64,000 nt of DNA from Candidatus Saccharimonadota bacterium (GCA_027365775.1 DAHXLX010000004.1:1-64000), one strand, 5' to 3'; numbered from the stretch's first letter, positions 16,188 to 25,006 are shown. The notes: generated by a model not told the origin, from the sequence alone. Translations and numbers: made by a program.

Positions 16188-18564
16188 AGGCAAGTACATC
16201 GTCATTGAAGGACCGGAGGGGGTTGGCAAGACCACCCAGATACTTGAACTGGCCCGCCGCTTACAAGTTGCCGGATTGCCGGTTCGAACTCTCAGAGAGC
16301 CCGACTCACAGAGCGATCTGACGGCTCGGGCGATCCGTAACCTAACCCAAGACCCTAGATATCCGATGAATACACACACTGAGGTACTGTTATACAATGC
16401 CGCGCGTTCCCAATCACTTCAGGTCATCAAGCATAGTATTGAGCAGGGTATTATTTGTCTAGTTGACCGCAACTACCTGACAACTTTAGCAATTCAGTAT
16501 TACGGTAGAGGCGATGTACCCGATTATGACACCATTAACCGAATTATTGCTTTCGCGGTTAACGGTGTCGAACCGGACCTGACAATCGTACTTGACGCTC
16601 CGGTACCAATCCTGATACAACGGCAGTCTAAGCGCAATCAGGGCGATAGATTCGACAATCTAGATGCTGCATTTCTAGAACGAGTCAGGGCCGGCTATCT
16701 ATGGGAAGCAAACCAGCGACAACTGCCGATAGTTTTTGCCGACACAACGACAGACGTGGTTACCGAAAGAATCTGGAAAATTGTCGCCAAGACTCTTAGC
16801 ATAAGAGAAAAAAACATAGCCACTGAAAGCCAGATTCCATCAATCGCAGAAGTATTGAAATCCGAACCGCCGCTACCGCAGCTAAACGCCGAACCGGCCA
16901 AAACTATTGAACCGGAAGAACGTCCGTTGATTGCTAAAACCGACAGCGGTTATCTTTTTACCGACGCCGGAATTGAGTTCCTGAAGCAGGCAGTAACCGA
17001 TACTGACGGTGACGTATACGCCTTTACCAACTTCCTCCCGCCAGCAACCGTAGCCGCAGCTATGGCCAGACTTAGCCGTCGAGGTGATGATATGCGCATA
17101 ACCCTGTTAGAGGAATTCGCCGGTAAAGCCGGCAAGGACACTAATTTATTAAGACGTATTATTACAGCTTACGGTGATGACTCGGTCCAACAGTTAGCCG
17201 GCGTGCATTTGGTAGTTGAAAACGCATCTAATCTACTGACTAAAAAATTAGAATGGGGCAGGCTGGCCGCATATCTAGAGCAATCGACACGATACATATT
17301 CTTTGATAAAAAAGACAAACGTGGTAAGTATCGCTATTACGTACCGGCAGAACTAGACACTAAAACCGAACAAAACTACACACAGGCGATGAATAAAATA
17401 TTCAGCATTTACTCTAACCTGGTCCATAAGCTGACCGACTATGTGGTATCGATTAGCAACGTTCCGCTATCTGAGCGCGACGCCGCATTCCGCTCGGCAA
17501 CTAAAGCGCAAGCATGCGATGCCATCAGGCCGCTACTACCAGTCGCTACCACTGCGACAGTCGGAATATATGCATCCGGCCAGGCACTGGAGAGTCTAAT
17601 TATGCACTTATTAAGCGACGAACTGGCGGAGGCACGGCGCACCGGTCAGGCGATCTTACAACAAGCCCGAAAAGTCATCCCCATGTTTTTGGAACGAGCA
17701 GATAAGCCCGAGCGGGGCGGAGCAATGATTGCCTATCGGGCCAATACTGCGCGTGCAATGCAGCAGTTAGCCAATAATATCTTAGACTCAAACCTGTCTG
17801 ATAACGGCAGCAAAAGCATAACACTAACTGATGTTTGGCCGAGAAACGAGCTGGACCTGGTCGCAGATATGTTATATGAACACAGCAACATGCCGCTTCA
17901 ATCCATACGCGCAACGGTCAATGAATGGTCATACGAGCAAAAAGAAGAAGTTATCCGTACATACGTCGGCGAACGGCTAAATCGCCGCCAACGACCGGGA
18001 CGAGCCCTGGAAAAAGTCCACTACAGCTGGGACTTGGTTTGTGATTATGGCATTTTCCGCGATTTGCAGCGTCACCGCATGGTCGATGACATGGAATGGC
18101 AAAAATTAAGCCCGCGTTACGGCTATGACATCCCTAAGCTTGTCGAAGATGCTGGGCTAAGCGAGCAATTCGAGTCCTGCTTCGATATAAGCCTGAAATT
18201 ATACAGTGATCTGCAGGCGTCCGGATACATCAATGAATCTCAATATGCTACACTTCTCGGCCACCGTATGCGCTGGAAAGTTACCTATAATGCCCGCGAA
18301 GCGTTCCATCTCCACGAACTTAGAACCGGCCCGCAAGGTCATCCCGGCTACCGCAAACTGGTACAGGAAATGCATGATGTAATATCCAACATCCATCCAC
18401 TGCTAAGCAATGCAATGACGTTCGTAAACCAAGATGAAGACCCCAAATTAACCCGACTTGCCGCCGAACGTTATACCCAGTACAAGCTTGCCCAGCTCGA
18501 TCAAGAAATTAATTCAACGCCCAACGGCAAGAAGGACAGCGACACCACTAAACAGATGGTGTGA
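16180..18564 (+). CDS. Thymidylate kinase fused to a double-domain ThyX thymidylate synthase
   Basis: About 794 residues. The Tmk domain (1-205) has P-loop EGPEGVGKTT (10-19), the VDRNYLTT motif and an arginine lid with QSKRNQGDRFDN. After a linker (205-265) come two ThyX-like halves. The first (about 265-500) keeps exact ThyX motif spacing, but as W359-G-R-x7-S369-T-R371 instead of RHR-x7-SxR. The second (about 560-780) has R631-H-R but ten residues, not seven, before S644-P-R646. ThyX makes dTMP from dUMP with FAD and folate, and Tmk converts dTMP to dTDP. I chose ATG 16180 over GTG 16168 because it starts the usual Tmk N-terminus and overlaps the dcd stop. Confidence 0.85.
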   Translation: MTRGKYIVIEGPEGVGKTTQILELARRLQVAGLPVRTLREPDSQSDLTARAIRNLTQDPRYPMNTHTEVLLYNAARSQSLQVIKHSIEQGIICLVDRNYLTTLAIQYYGRGDVPDYDTINRIIAFAVNGVEPDLTIVLDAPVPILIQRQSKRNQGDRFDNLDAAFLERVRAGYLWEANQRQLPIVFADTTTDVVTERIWKIVAKTLSIREKNIATESQIPSIAEVLKSEPPLPQLNAEPAKTIEPEERPLIAKTDSGYLFTDAGIEFLKQAVTDTDGDVYAFTNFLPPATVAAAMARLSRRGDDMRITLLEEFAGKAGKDTNLLRRIITAYGDDSVQQLAGVHLVVENASNLLTKKLEWGRLAAYLEQSTRYIFFDKKDKRGKYRYYVPAELDTKTEQNYTQAMNKIFSIYSNLVHKLTDYVVSISNVPLSERDAAFRSATKAQACDAIRPLLPVATTATVGIYASGQALESLIMHLLSDELAEARRTGQAILQQARKVIPMFLERADKPERGGAMIAYRANTARAMQQLANNILDSNLSDNGSKSITLTDVWPRNELDLVADMLYEHSNMPLQSIRATVNEWSYEQKEEVIRTYVGERLNRRQRPGRALEKVHYSWDLVCDYGIFRDLQRHRMVDDMEWQKLSPRYGYDIPKLVEDAGLSEQFESCFDISLKLYSDLQASGYINESQYATLLGHRMRWKVTYNAREAFHLHELRTGPQGHPGYRKLVQEMHDVISNIHPLLSNAMTFVNQDEDPKLTRLAAERYTQYKLAQLDQEINSTPNGKKDSDTTKQMV

Positions 18565-19153
18565 AATGATAGTTAATCCCGATAATATCTCGTAAAGAGT
18601 CATGCATAATATATTGACAGGTAACATCAGTCGCTTCAGGTTCATGCAATACCTCGTCAGCCAGAACCCGACCGATGAATTGAAATTTGCGCTGACTCTC
18701 AGCGAGAGTTGTACTAAACCGCCGATACTTTTCGCAATCGCTCCAGTCAATACTCGGCACGACCAATAAGCTATACCGATAGCTATCGCTTTGGTCAGCC
18801 ATCATCTTACCAAGATGAACCCGTAACTCGTTATTGACGTGTTGGTAGAACTCATTTATTGCCGGCACATAGATAGTTTCGCTATTATTTTTACTAATAC
18901 CATCAATTGCCCATTTCAAAAACTCAAGAGCAACAAATTTTTCCGCATCTTTATCGAGATCGTGTTGCTTTAGTTGATCGACATAGCACTCCTGCCAATA
19001 CTTATCGTCAAGCTTTATTTTCTTATTGCCGGCATTATTGCCGGCATAATGGTATTTAAAGTCTTCATGACAGGCATCCATCGAACGCTCAACATAACCC
19101 CAGGTACTACCTGCGGTCATAGCGTTGTTTGTTTTTTCCAGAACTACACTCAT
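18548..19153 (-). CDS. Hypothetical protein
   Basis: A 201-residue soluble acidic protein that I do not recognise. It is rich in aromatic and charged residues, has scattered cysteines, and has no signal peptide or membrane helix. Secondary structure looks mostly helical at the N-terminus, with a beta-rich middle (YRYSLLVVPSIDW). It is downstream of the 94-residue gene at 19180 on the same strand, 26 bases away, so the two probably form an operon. Its 3' end overlaps the convergent Tmk-ThyX gene by 17 bp. Confidence 0.6.
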   Translation of the reverse strand: MSVVLEKTNNAMTAGSTWGYVERSMDACHEDFKYHYAGNNAGNKKIKLDDKYWQECYVDQLKQHDLDKDAEKFVALEFLKWAIDGISKNNSETIYVPAINEFYQHVNNELRVHLGKMMADQSDSYRYSLLVVPSIDWSDCEKYRRFSTTLAESQRKFQFIGRVLADEVLHEPEATDVTCQYIMHDSLRDIIGINYHFTPSV

Positions 19154-19179
19154 TTTAATAAACCGTGGTTAGCTTACTC

Positions 19180-19464
19180 TCAAGCTAAAGATTTGTCAAT
19201 GCCCAGTATTTCAAAGCTAACAGAGTTATGATTTGCTCTGGGTGATGGTTCTGTCAGTGCTACAACCGCTAACGCCCGATTGATGCTCGAAGAATTGATC
19301 GTAGTATCTGCTTCCGGCTTTTGGCCGACTACCCGCCCGGTCGATATGGCATCATCCAGTAGCCAAGAAGTATCGATAACACCGAAATAGGCTCCAGACC
19401 ATTTAACCATTTCCGCATTACTAGCCCTGCCGTTAAGTACGTCTCGGTGTTTTGTAAAATCCAT
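19180..19464 (-). CDS. Small hypothetical protein
   Basis: A 94-residue protein of unknown family. GGAG lies 7 bases before its ATG, one of the clearest Shine-Dalgarno sites in this stretch. It reads MDFTKHRDVLNGRASNAEMV and later RALAVVALTEPSPRANH. There is no membrane segment. It is probably the first gene of a two-gene operon with 18548-19153. Confidence 0.55.
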   Translation of the reverse strand: MDFTKHRDVLNGRASNAEMVKWSGAYFGVIDTSWLLDDAISTGRVVGQKPEADTTINSSSINRALAVVALTEPSPRANHNSVSFEILGIDKSLA

Positions 19465-19489
19465 TTTGTTTCTCCATCAACATTTAAAA

Positions 19490-19518
19490 AAGGCTTCAAT
19501 TTATTCGGTTGAAGCCTT
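19490..19518 (-). terminator. Strong Rho-independent terminator
   Basis: A perfect 10-bp stem, AAGGCTTCAA with TTGAAGCCTT, encloses a 9-base loop. On the minus strand it is followed by a run of six T. It lies 31 bases beyond the stop of the small minus-strand ORF ending at 19550 and separates that ORF from the 19464-18548 operon. Confidence 0.8.
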
Positions 19519-19549
19519 ATTTAATTTGGCTTTGGACTGTACTAATGCG

Positions 19550-19696
19550 TTATATCCGCGTGGCTCCAACCAATTCGAAGCACAGTCCGCATCTGCCTAG
19601 AATGTACATGTTTCCGTGCTTCTGATTAAAAACCATTTCTTCTTTATACGCCCAGTCAACCCCGGACGTCAATACATTGATTTTGTCATTTTTCAT
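19550..19696 (-). CDS. Possible small protein (48 residues)
   Basis: A frame from ATG 19696 reads MKNDKINVLTSGVDWAYKEE and ends with GRCGLCFELVGATRI (CxxC). An alternative GTG start at 19759 would give 69 residues. A TATAAT box lies 3 bases before the ATG, and a strong minus-strand terminator follows the stop, which supports a real short transcript. I do not recognise the product. It could instead be the tail of a small RNA. Confidence 0.4.
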   Translation of the reverse strand: MKNDKINVLTSGVDWAYKEEMVFNQKHGNMYILGRCGLCFELVGATRI

Positions 19697-19911
19697 GTCA
19701 TTATATCCATAATCGAATTCTGTGAACTTGCTGATCGTGAGTCTAAACGTGACGTACACCGCAACCGCGGGACAGCTGTAACCGGCGTTTTGCTAATCGT
19801 TGCGTCGGCAGTCATTGGAATCTCAATCACCAATAAAGTCGGTGGCCGGATCAATACCAATAAACCGGATAATATTGGCAAGTAAATCGAACTAAGAAAA
19901 AAAATAAGCAA

Positions 19912-20298
19912 TTAGTAGCGCACGGAGCCGGTAAATAGCAAAGTACCGACAACAAACAACCGAAATTAATATCTGTACCTATGATTCAGGGCTGTCTAAC
20001 TAAGTTGGTGCGTCAGCCGTCTATAGATATAATCCATTGAAAAACTCCGACCGTGAAGGCGGCCGAAATTGCAACAAGTAAAGCCAAAAAGATTCCATTC
20101 CTGAAGGCCATACAACATAATCGACCATTGTCTAACGGTTTCCATCAAGCTATCATCCAAACCGAGTTATTCGGTCTGATATTATCAGCTGATCGGATTT
20201 AGTTAGGCAGTATTAAGAATCACCGCGAGGCACTAACCTCATCACCGATATATAAAGTTGCTATTAAACAAAAACTCTGCTATTCTAACTGTTAAGTT
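19912..20298. other. Intergenic region with one tiny candidate ORF
   Basis: No established gene. It contains the 32-codon membrane-type ORF at 20013-20111 on the minus strand and the promoter region of rplJ near the right end. I see no repeat or RNA gene. Confidence 0.4.
20013..20111 (-). CDS. Candidate 32-residue single-helix membrane peptide
   Basis: From ATG 20111 the frame encodes a basic start (MAFRNG), one strongly hydrophobic helix (IFLALLVAISAAFTVGVF) and a short tail, ending at TGA. A positive-inside start followed by a clean helix is typical of small membrane proteins and unlikely in random sequence. There is no clear ribosome site; GATTAT lies 5 bases upstream. It would normally be missed because of its size. 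Confidence 0.35.
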   Translation of the reverse strand: MAFRNGIFLALLVAISAAFTVGVFQWIISIDG

Positions 20299-20400
20299 GC
20301 CGAAGACAGCGACGGGCTAAAGCCTTGAAAAAGTCGCCGAGGTGTCGGAAGTTAATCCGGACAAGCTCTTTTAAAGTCTTCGGTAGATTACCGAAGACTT
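20299..20400 (+). promoter_or_regulatory. Ribosomal L10 leader with attenuator hairpin
   Basis: CCGAAGAC at 20300-20307 begins the conserved L10-binding leader (GCCGAAGACAGC ... GCCGAGGTG). AAGTCTTCGGTA (20374-20385) pairs with TACCGAAGACTT (20389-20400) in a perfect 12-bp hairpin. GTCTTCGG at 20376-20383 is complementary to both CCGAAGAC copies (20300 and 20391), so two exclusive folds are possible. The terminator hairpin has only TTATT after it, so control may not be simple termination. Confidence 0.75.
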
Positions 20401-20487
20401 ATTAATGGCAACTATGAATATTCCGGGGTTCTTACTGGTCGATACCCCGAAAGGTACACGCAGAAAACCTATGAGAAAGGAAATCTA

Positions 20488-21009
20488 ATGCCTTTAACTC
20501 GAGAGAAGAAGCAAGCTGTAGTCGCGGAAGTGAAGCAGTTGCTCGAGGAATCAAAAATGACCGTTATTGCCACCTATAAGGGCACGGCGGTAAAAGACAT
20601 GCAGACACTAAGGCGGCAAGCCAAAGACAACGGCACGACGGTTAAAGTTATCAAGAACCGGCTGGTAATTCAGGCTTTAAAGAACCTGGACAAGCTTAAA
20701 AATATTGATAGCGCGCCACTGGAGGGCATGCTTGCTTACGCTTTTAACCCGGAAGACGAAGTTGCACCGGCCCAAAGTCTGGCTAATTTCGCCAAGTTAA
20801 AGCCGACCTTAAGTTTTGTCGGTGCGATAACCTCTGACGGTAAATGGCTAAGTGCCGAGGGAGTCGGATCCTTAGCTGAACTGCCAAGTAAACCGGTTAT
20901 GATTGCGTCGGTGGTTTCGATACTTGGCTCACCAATCCGAAAAGTGGTTAACGCCGCCGGTTCACAGTTGCCGGGTATTGTTGCCGGCTTGCAGGCAAAA
21001 GTAAATTAA
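20488..21009 (+). CDS. rplJ: 50S ribosomal protein L10
   Basis: A 173-residue protein with the L10 N-terminal globular domain (TREKKQAVVAEVKQLLEESKMTVIATYKG, VKVIKNRLVIQAL) and a C-terminal helix for L7/L12 dimers. L10 anchors the stalk and represses its own operon by binding the leader just upstream. AGAAAGGAAA ribosome site 6 bases before the ATG. It is separated from rplK-rplA by about 5 kb of unrelated genes. Confidence 0.96.
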   Translation: MPLTREKKQAVVAEVKQLLEESKMTVIATYKGTAVKDMQTLRRQAKDNGTTVKVIKNRLVIQALKNLDKLKNIDSAPLEGMLAYAFNPEDEVAPAQSLANFAKLKPTLSFVGAITSDGKWLSAEGVGSLAELPSKPVMIASVVSILGSPIRKVVNAAGSQLPGIVAGLQAKVN

Positions 21010-21030
21010 TCTAAATCAAGGAGTTTTAAC

Positions 21031-21414
21031 ATGGCAAATATTGAAAAATTAGCAGAGGAACTGGTTGGTTTGACAGTATTAGAGGTCAACGAACTTAGTA
21101 ATGTCCTGAAAGATAAATATGGAATCGAACCGGCTGCCGCCGCCGTCGCCGTTGCAGCCCCGGCTGCTGCTGGAGGAGAAGTTGCCGCCACCGAATCTGC
21201 CAAGAGCGAATACGATGTAGTGCTTAAAGACGCCGGGGGCCAAAAAGTAGCGGTCATCAAAGCGGTAAAAGATATTACAAACCTCGGACTAGGTGAAGCC
21301 AAAGCATTGGTCGACGGTGCGCCTAAAACAATCTTAGAAAAGGCTAAAACTGCTGACGCCGAAGAGGCTAAGAAAAAACTTGAGGAAGCCGGAGCGACTG
21401 TTGAACTGACTTAG
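21031..21414 (+). CDS. rplL: 50S ribosomal protein L7/L12
   Basis: A 127-residue protein. The N-terminal dimerisation domain ([18 protein letters not shown]) is followed by an Ala-rich hinge ([15 protein letters not shown]). The C-terminal domain has [33 protein letters not shown], which recruits translation GTPases. AAGGAG ribosome site. It follows rplJ by 21 bases, forming the classic rplJL pair. Confidence 0.97.
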   Translation: MANIEKLAEELVGLTVLEVNELSNVLKDKYGIEPAAAAVAVAAPAAAGGEVAATESAKSEYDVVLKDAGGQKVAVIKAVKDITNLGLGEAKALVDGAPKTILEKAKTADAEEAKKKLEEAGATVELT

Positions 21415-21507
21415 CTTTAAATAATCGACAGCATAAAGCCGTCGACTGTATTTTAGGCGGCATTATGTTGGCTATGTTAACATTTAAACAATAGGCTGAT
21501 ATAAAAC

Positions 21508-22737
21508 ATGGGCGAGAGCTTGTCTAAAACACCAAACGAAGCAATAATACTACCGTTTAAACCGGTGGCCAGTAGCAGAATTATTGAAACGTTATCGTCT
21601 AACTTAAGCCCTTTGGCCGAACGACTGACGATGCCTCAGGACTTAACTGACACTATTACCAAGTTTATTAATGGCCATACGACACTTACCGATGTATCCG
21701 GTTTTACCAGTGACGAACGCAGCAGAGTATTGACCGCAATCAACCCGCAAACCAATAAGTTGGCCGAACGGGCGACACAGAATTTTTTATCAGTTATCGC
21801 TTGCAAGAACATCAGCGGAGATTTAGGATCGTGGAATTTTCTGGCTGATGCCAGCAAGATAGTAGAACGGAATCAGGAGGCAGCTTGGGCAGTGGAATTT
21901 AATAAACTGTTCCAGCTTAATGATCACCCGGGTGTCGAACGTTTGTGCAACATTCTGCGGCAGCATAATGATAACCGTAAACAAGAAATAGCTACTTTTG
22001 TATTAACTTATTTGGCTGTTAACCGGGAAAATCGGATCATTATCGGACGTTTTTTAGCAGGTCGTTCGGTTATGCTAGAAAAATTGCACCGTGATCTTTA
22101 CGGTGTCGCGTTAAACAAAGCTAAACTTGAAGCTACTAAGGCAATGATCCGTTTAGCCGAACAGACCGGACTGCACCGGACCCATCTTGATCGCAGCCTG
22201 GCCCAGATTCAACAAACCGACCATGCCGCTTTGGATCATTTAATTTATGGTGAAACCGAATACGACAATCAGTGTGACGGCATGTACCATCCCGGTAGTC
22301 TAAGGATACGAATTCATTACGGTGGTTCGTCCAAAGACCGGTCAATAAAACAACCGGACCATGTTATAAAAACCGCCCGACACGAACTGTTCCATGCCGC
22401 TTCGGCGCAATCAATACAGCAACATTCATGGCGAATGGGTTTGACAGGAGACAACAATCAAGGCACTGAAGTTAACGAAGCAATGGCCGAGTTTCAAGCC
22501 CAGTATGCCGGCGAATTCCCGGATATGGTCCAGCTGCAAAACGGTAAGCCTGCTTTTATCTGCAATTACAAAACCGAAGTATCTACTCTGTATGAACTGC
22601 AACAAAAGGATCCCGAATCATTCAATACACTTTTCCGAGCAAATTACGGCCAGGTTGACAATGATAGTATATCTCAGGCACTATCCGCCTATTATGACAA
22701 CCTAGCTGAAGCTTATAACTGGCGAACAAATAGCTAA
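21508..22737 (+). CDS. Putative gluzincin-type metallopeptidase, unknown family
   Basis: A 409-residue protein that I cannot place in a named family. The C-terminal half has a zinc-protease motif HELFHAAS (His292-His296). About 28 residues later comes EVNEAMAEFQ, where Glu324 is a good third ligand as in gluzincins. The N-terminal 230 residues look helical. There is no signal peptide, so it may act inside the cell or leave by another route. TATAAA lies just before the ATG, suggesting a near-leaderless mRNA. Confidence 0.65.
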   Translation: MGESLSKTPNEAIILPFKPVASSRIIETLSSNLSPLAERLTMPQDLTDTITKFINGHTTLTDVSGFTSDERSRVLTAINPQTNKLAERATQNFLSVIACKNISGDLGSWNFLADASKIVERNQEAAWAVEFNKLFQLNDHPGVERLCNILRQHNDNRKQEIATFVLTYLAVNRENRIIIGRFLAGRSVMLEKLHRDLYGVALNKAKLEATKAMIRLAEQTGLHRTHLDRSLAQIQQTDHAALDHLIYGETEYDNQCDGMYHPGSLRIRIHYGGSSKDRSIKQPDHVIKTARHELFHAASAQSIQQHSWRMGLTGDNNQGTEVNEAMAEFQAQYAGEFPDMVQLQNGKPAFICNYKTEVSTLYELQQKDPESFNTLFRANYGQVDNDSISQALSAYYDNLAEAYNWRTNS

Positions 22738-22786
22738 GTCATTATAATCAACTTAAGACGTTACAGTTTATAATTTATAATGAACT

Positions 22787-22839
22787 TTATCCACAACTTT
22801 CTTTGACTTTATTTTCCATAAATGATAGTTTATGGATAA
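22787..22839. other. Two DnaA-box-like sequences
   Basis: TTATCCACA at 22787-22795 (plus) matches the DnaA box consensus exactly. TTATCCATA read on the minus strand at 22831-22839 differs at one position. They lie in an AT-rich gap upstream of a small gene followed by dnaX and dnaB. They may regulate these genes or titrate DnaA; dnaA itself is not in the window. Confidence 0.4.
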
Positions 22840-22892
22840 CTGTCGCTAGAGAGACTTGAATCGAAACGGGAAAGAAGAGAGAAACGTAAAAA

Positions 22893-23402
22893 ATGCCTGA
22901 CGTACCAGACAAACAGATTAAAAGACTCAGGTCGCTAATTCGCGAAGCGGAAACCAATCTCGCTGCCGCAACCGAGTTATTGGTCAGTTTAGTTGGCGAT
23001 GATGAGAAAGTCGTACCGATTGCCCGCGAAGAAACCCTGGGCAAGGTGATAGAAGGCGTATTTGACGGTCAGAATATGGTTGGCAGCGACGGTAAAACCT
23101 ATCCGGTACCTGCCAATTACGCATCCAAATCCAAACTTGTGCAAGGTGACATACTTAAACTTACTATTTCCGAAGATGGGGCGTTTCTGTACAAACAAAT
23201 CGGCCCGATTCCACGTAAACAAGTGGTTGGTACGCTAAATCTGGAGGGCGGTCATTATTACGTAAACGTTAATAACAAGAACTATCGGGTATTATTAGCC
23301 AGCGTAACTTATTTCAAAGCCAAACCCGGAGATCAGGTTAGTGTTAACATTCCCGAAGATGACAGCAATGCCGAGTGGGCCGCACTAGAAGCCGCTCTCT
23401 AG
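22893..23402 (+). CDS. Conserved-looking hypothetical protein upstream of dnaX
   Basis: A 169-residue protein. An N-terminal helix (KQIKRLRSLIREAETNLAAA) is followed by two beta-rich modules containing VIEGVFDGQNMVGSDGKTYPVPANY and VVGTLNLEGGHYYVNVNNKNYRVL, which resemble small OB-like or TRAM-like barrels. I cannot name the family. A purine-rich stretch (GGGAAAGAAGAGAGAAA) serves as ribosome site. It precedes dnaX by 52 bases on the same strand. Confidence 0.65.
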   Translation: MPDVPDKQIKRLRSLIREAETNLAAATELLVSLVGDDEKVVPIAREETLGKVIEGVFDGQNMVGSDGKTYPVPANYASKSKLVQGDILKLTISEDGAFLYKQIGPIPRKQVVGTLNLEGGHYYVNVNNKNYRVLLASVTYFKAKPGDQVSVNIPEDDSNAEWAALEAAL

Positions 23403-23437
23403 ACCAATTTACAACGCATGCAATATCTCTTGTGAGC

Positions 23438-23443
23438 TATAAT
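23438..23443 (+). promoter_or_regulatory. -10 box (TATAAT) directly before dnaX
   Basis: A consensus TATAAT ends 11 bases before the dnaX ATG at 23455, and there is no Shine-Dalgarno sequence, so a leaderless or very short leader is predicted. Confidence 0.55.
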
Positions 23444-23454
23444 TAAATCAAATT

Positions 23455-24921
23455 ATGGGACAAGCGTTATACCGTAAATACCGGTCAAAAACCCTTGAAG
23501 ATATTGTTGGCCAAGATCATATTACAAAAACCCTGCAACGGGCAGTCAAGACTAACCGGATCAGCCATGCATATTTGTTTACCGGTCCGAGAGGCGTCGG
23601 CAAGACATCGATTGCTAGAATTCTGGCCCACGACATTAACGGATTAGACTATCGAAACGACCAATCGCCAGTCGATATTATCGAAATCGATGCCGCCTCC
23701 AACCGGCGAATCGATGAAATCCGTGATTTAAGAGAGAAAGTCTACATTGCCCCAACCAGCGCAAAGTACAAGGTTTACATTATCGATGAAGTACATATGC
23801 TAACAAAGGAAGCATTTAATGCGTTGCTAAAAACGCTCGAAGAACCACCGGCGCATGTGGTATTTATCTTAGCCACTACCGACGCACACAAACTGCCGGC
23901 TACAATCGTAAGTCGTACGCAACGCTTCCAGTTCAGGCCAATAGCTACCGATAAAGTCTGTACCCACTTGAAGATGATCGCCAAACAGGAATCAATTAAG
24001 ATTAATGATCAAGCACTTCAGCTGATAGCCGAACACGGTCAAGGCAGTTTCCGGGACAGCATCGGATTACTCGATCAAGCCGCAAACTATGAGCAACCGA
24101 TTACCGCCGAAACCATTAACTCATTATTGGGTACGCCCGCAGCAAGTTCGATAGCAGAATTAATCAGTCACCTATCAGTAGGCGACAGTAAAAGCCTAGC
24201 CCAGATTATCAACGGAATGTTTGAACAGGGTTATTCAGCACCAGTAATAGCTTCCCAAATGGCCAAGGTGCTAAGACAACAGCTGATCGATGGAACCGAT
24301 CAACTGCCACACAATGAATTGCTTAGTCTATTGGGCGACCTTATTGACGTTCCAGCTTCACCTGACCCCGAGCGCTTTTTAGAATTAAGTTTGTTTAAAG
24401 CGTTGCCCCGATACGATAGCGGCGCAAAACAACACCCCGGCAAGCCGTCTCCTACCACGACCGGGGTTGTACCTGTACCGGATACACCTAAAGTGTCCAC
24501 GCATAGCATAAGCGAACCAGACCGTAAACCACTAACTAAAGATAAAACTAAAACCGGTCCGATTAGCAACAAGCCCAAAACCGGCGCTTTATTCGATGAA
24601 ACAAAGTGGCCGGCAGTGCTTAATCTGCTAAAATCTAAACACAATACCTTGTACGGCATCATCAGAATGGCCCAACTAGACAACTCCGCTCCGGGCATAA
24701 TACGATTGCAGTTTGCCTTCGCTTTTCATCAAAAGCGGGTTAATGAAGCCAAAAACCGTGATATCCTCTTAAGTGCCATCGAACAATTAACCCATCAAAG
24801 TTTTAGCCTGGACTGTGTCGTAAATACGTCATTACTAACTAAAACCGCAACCGACAGCAATGAAGTCGACCTATCGGCAATAGCAAACGTATTCGGCTTG
24901 GGAGAGACTGCCGAAGACTAA
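23455..24921 (+). CDS. dnaX: DNA polymerase III subunit gamma/tau, lacking the zinc module
   Basis: A 488-residue clamp-loader ATPase. Walker A is GPRGVGKTS (44-52), DEVHML is the Walker B region, and VSRTQRF is sensor-like. Bacterial DnaX normally has four zinc cysteines between Walker A and the EIDAAS motif. Here ILAHDINGLDYRNDQSPVDI runs straight into EIDAASN, about 15 residues shorter and without cysteines. The C-terminal part (about 330-488) has a Pro/Lys-rich linker and a tau-like domain. I see no gamma-type frameshift site, so one product is assumed. Confidence 0.94.
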   Translation: MGQALYRKYRSKTLEDIVGQDHITKTLQRAVKTNRISHAYLFTGPRGVGKTSIARILAHDINGLDYRNDQSPVDIIEIDAASNRRIDEIRDLREKVYIAPTSAKYKVYIIDEVHMLTKEAFNALLKTLEEPPAHVVFILATTDAHKLPATIVSRTQRFQFRPIATDKVCTHLKMIAKQESIKINDQALQLIAEHGQGSFRDSIGLLDQAANYEQPITAETINSLLGTPAASSIAELISHLSVGDSKSLAQIINGMFEQGYSAPVIASQMAKVLRQQLIDGTDQLPHNELLSLLGDLIDVPASPDPERFLELSLFKALPRYDSGAKQHPGKPSPTTTGVVPVPDTPKVSTHSISEPDRKPLTKDKTKTGPISNKPKTGALFDETKWPAVLNLLKSKHNTLYGIIRMAQLDNSAPGIIRLQFAFAFHQKRVNEAKNRDILLSAIEQLTHQSFSLDCVVNTSLLTKTATDSNEVDLSAIANVFGLGETAED

Positions 24922-25006
24922 CAGGGGATAAACTGTTTATAACCGTTAGGTATGGTTAGGCAGCTTAAGCTATAATGCAATTGAATCGAGAGTAAGAGAA
25001 AAAGCC

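Noticed and set aside
19616-19911. Overlapping frames on both strands at 19616-19911
   Set aside because: Neither longer frame has a supported start or family; only the short minus frame before the terminator has any context support.
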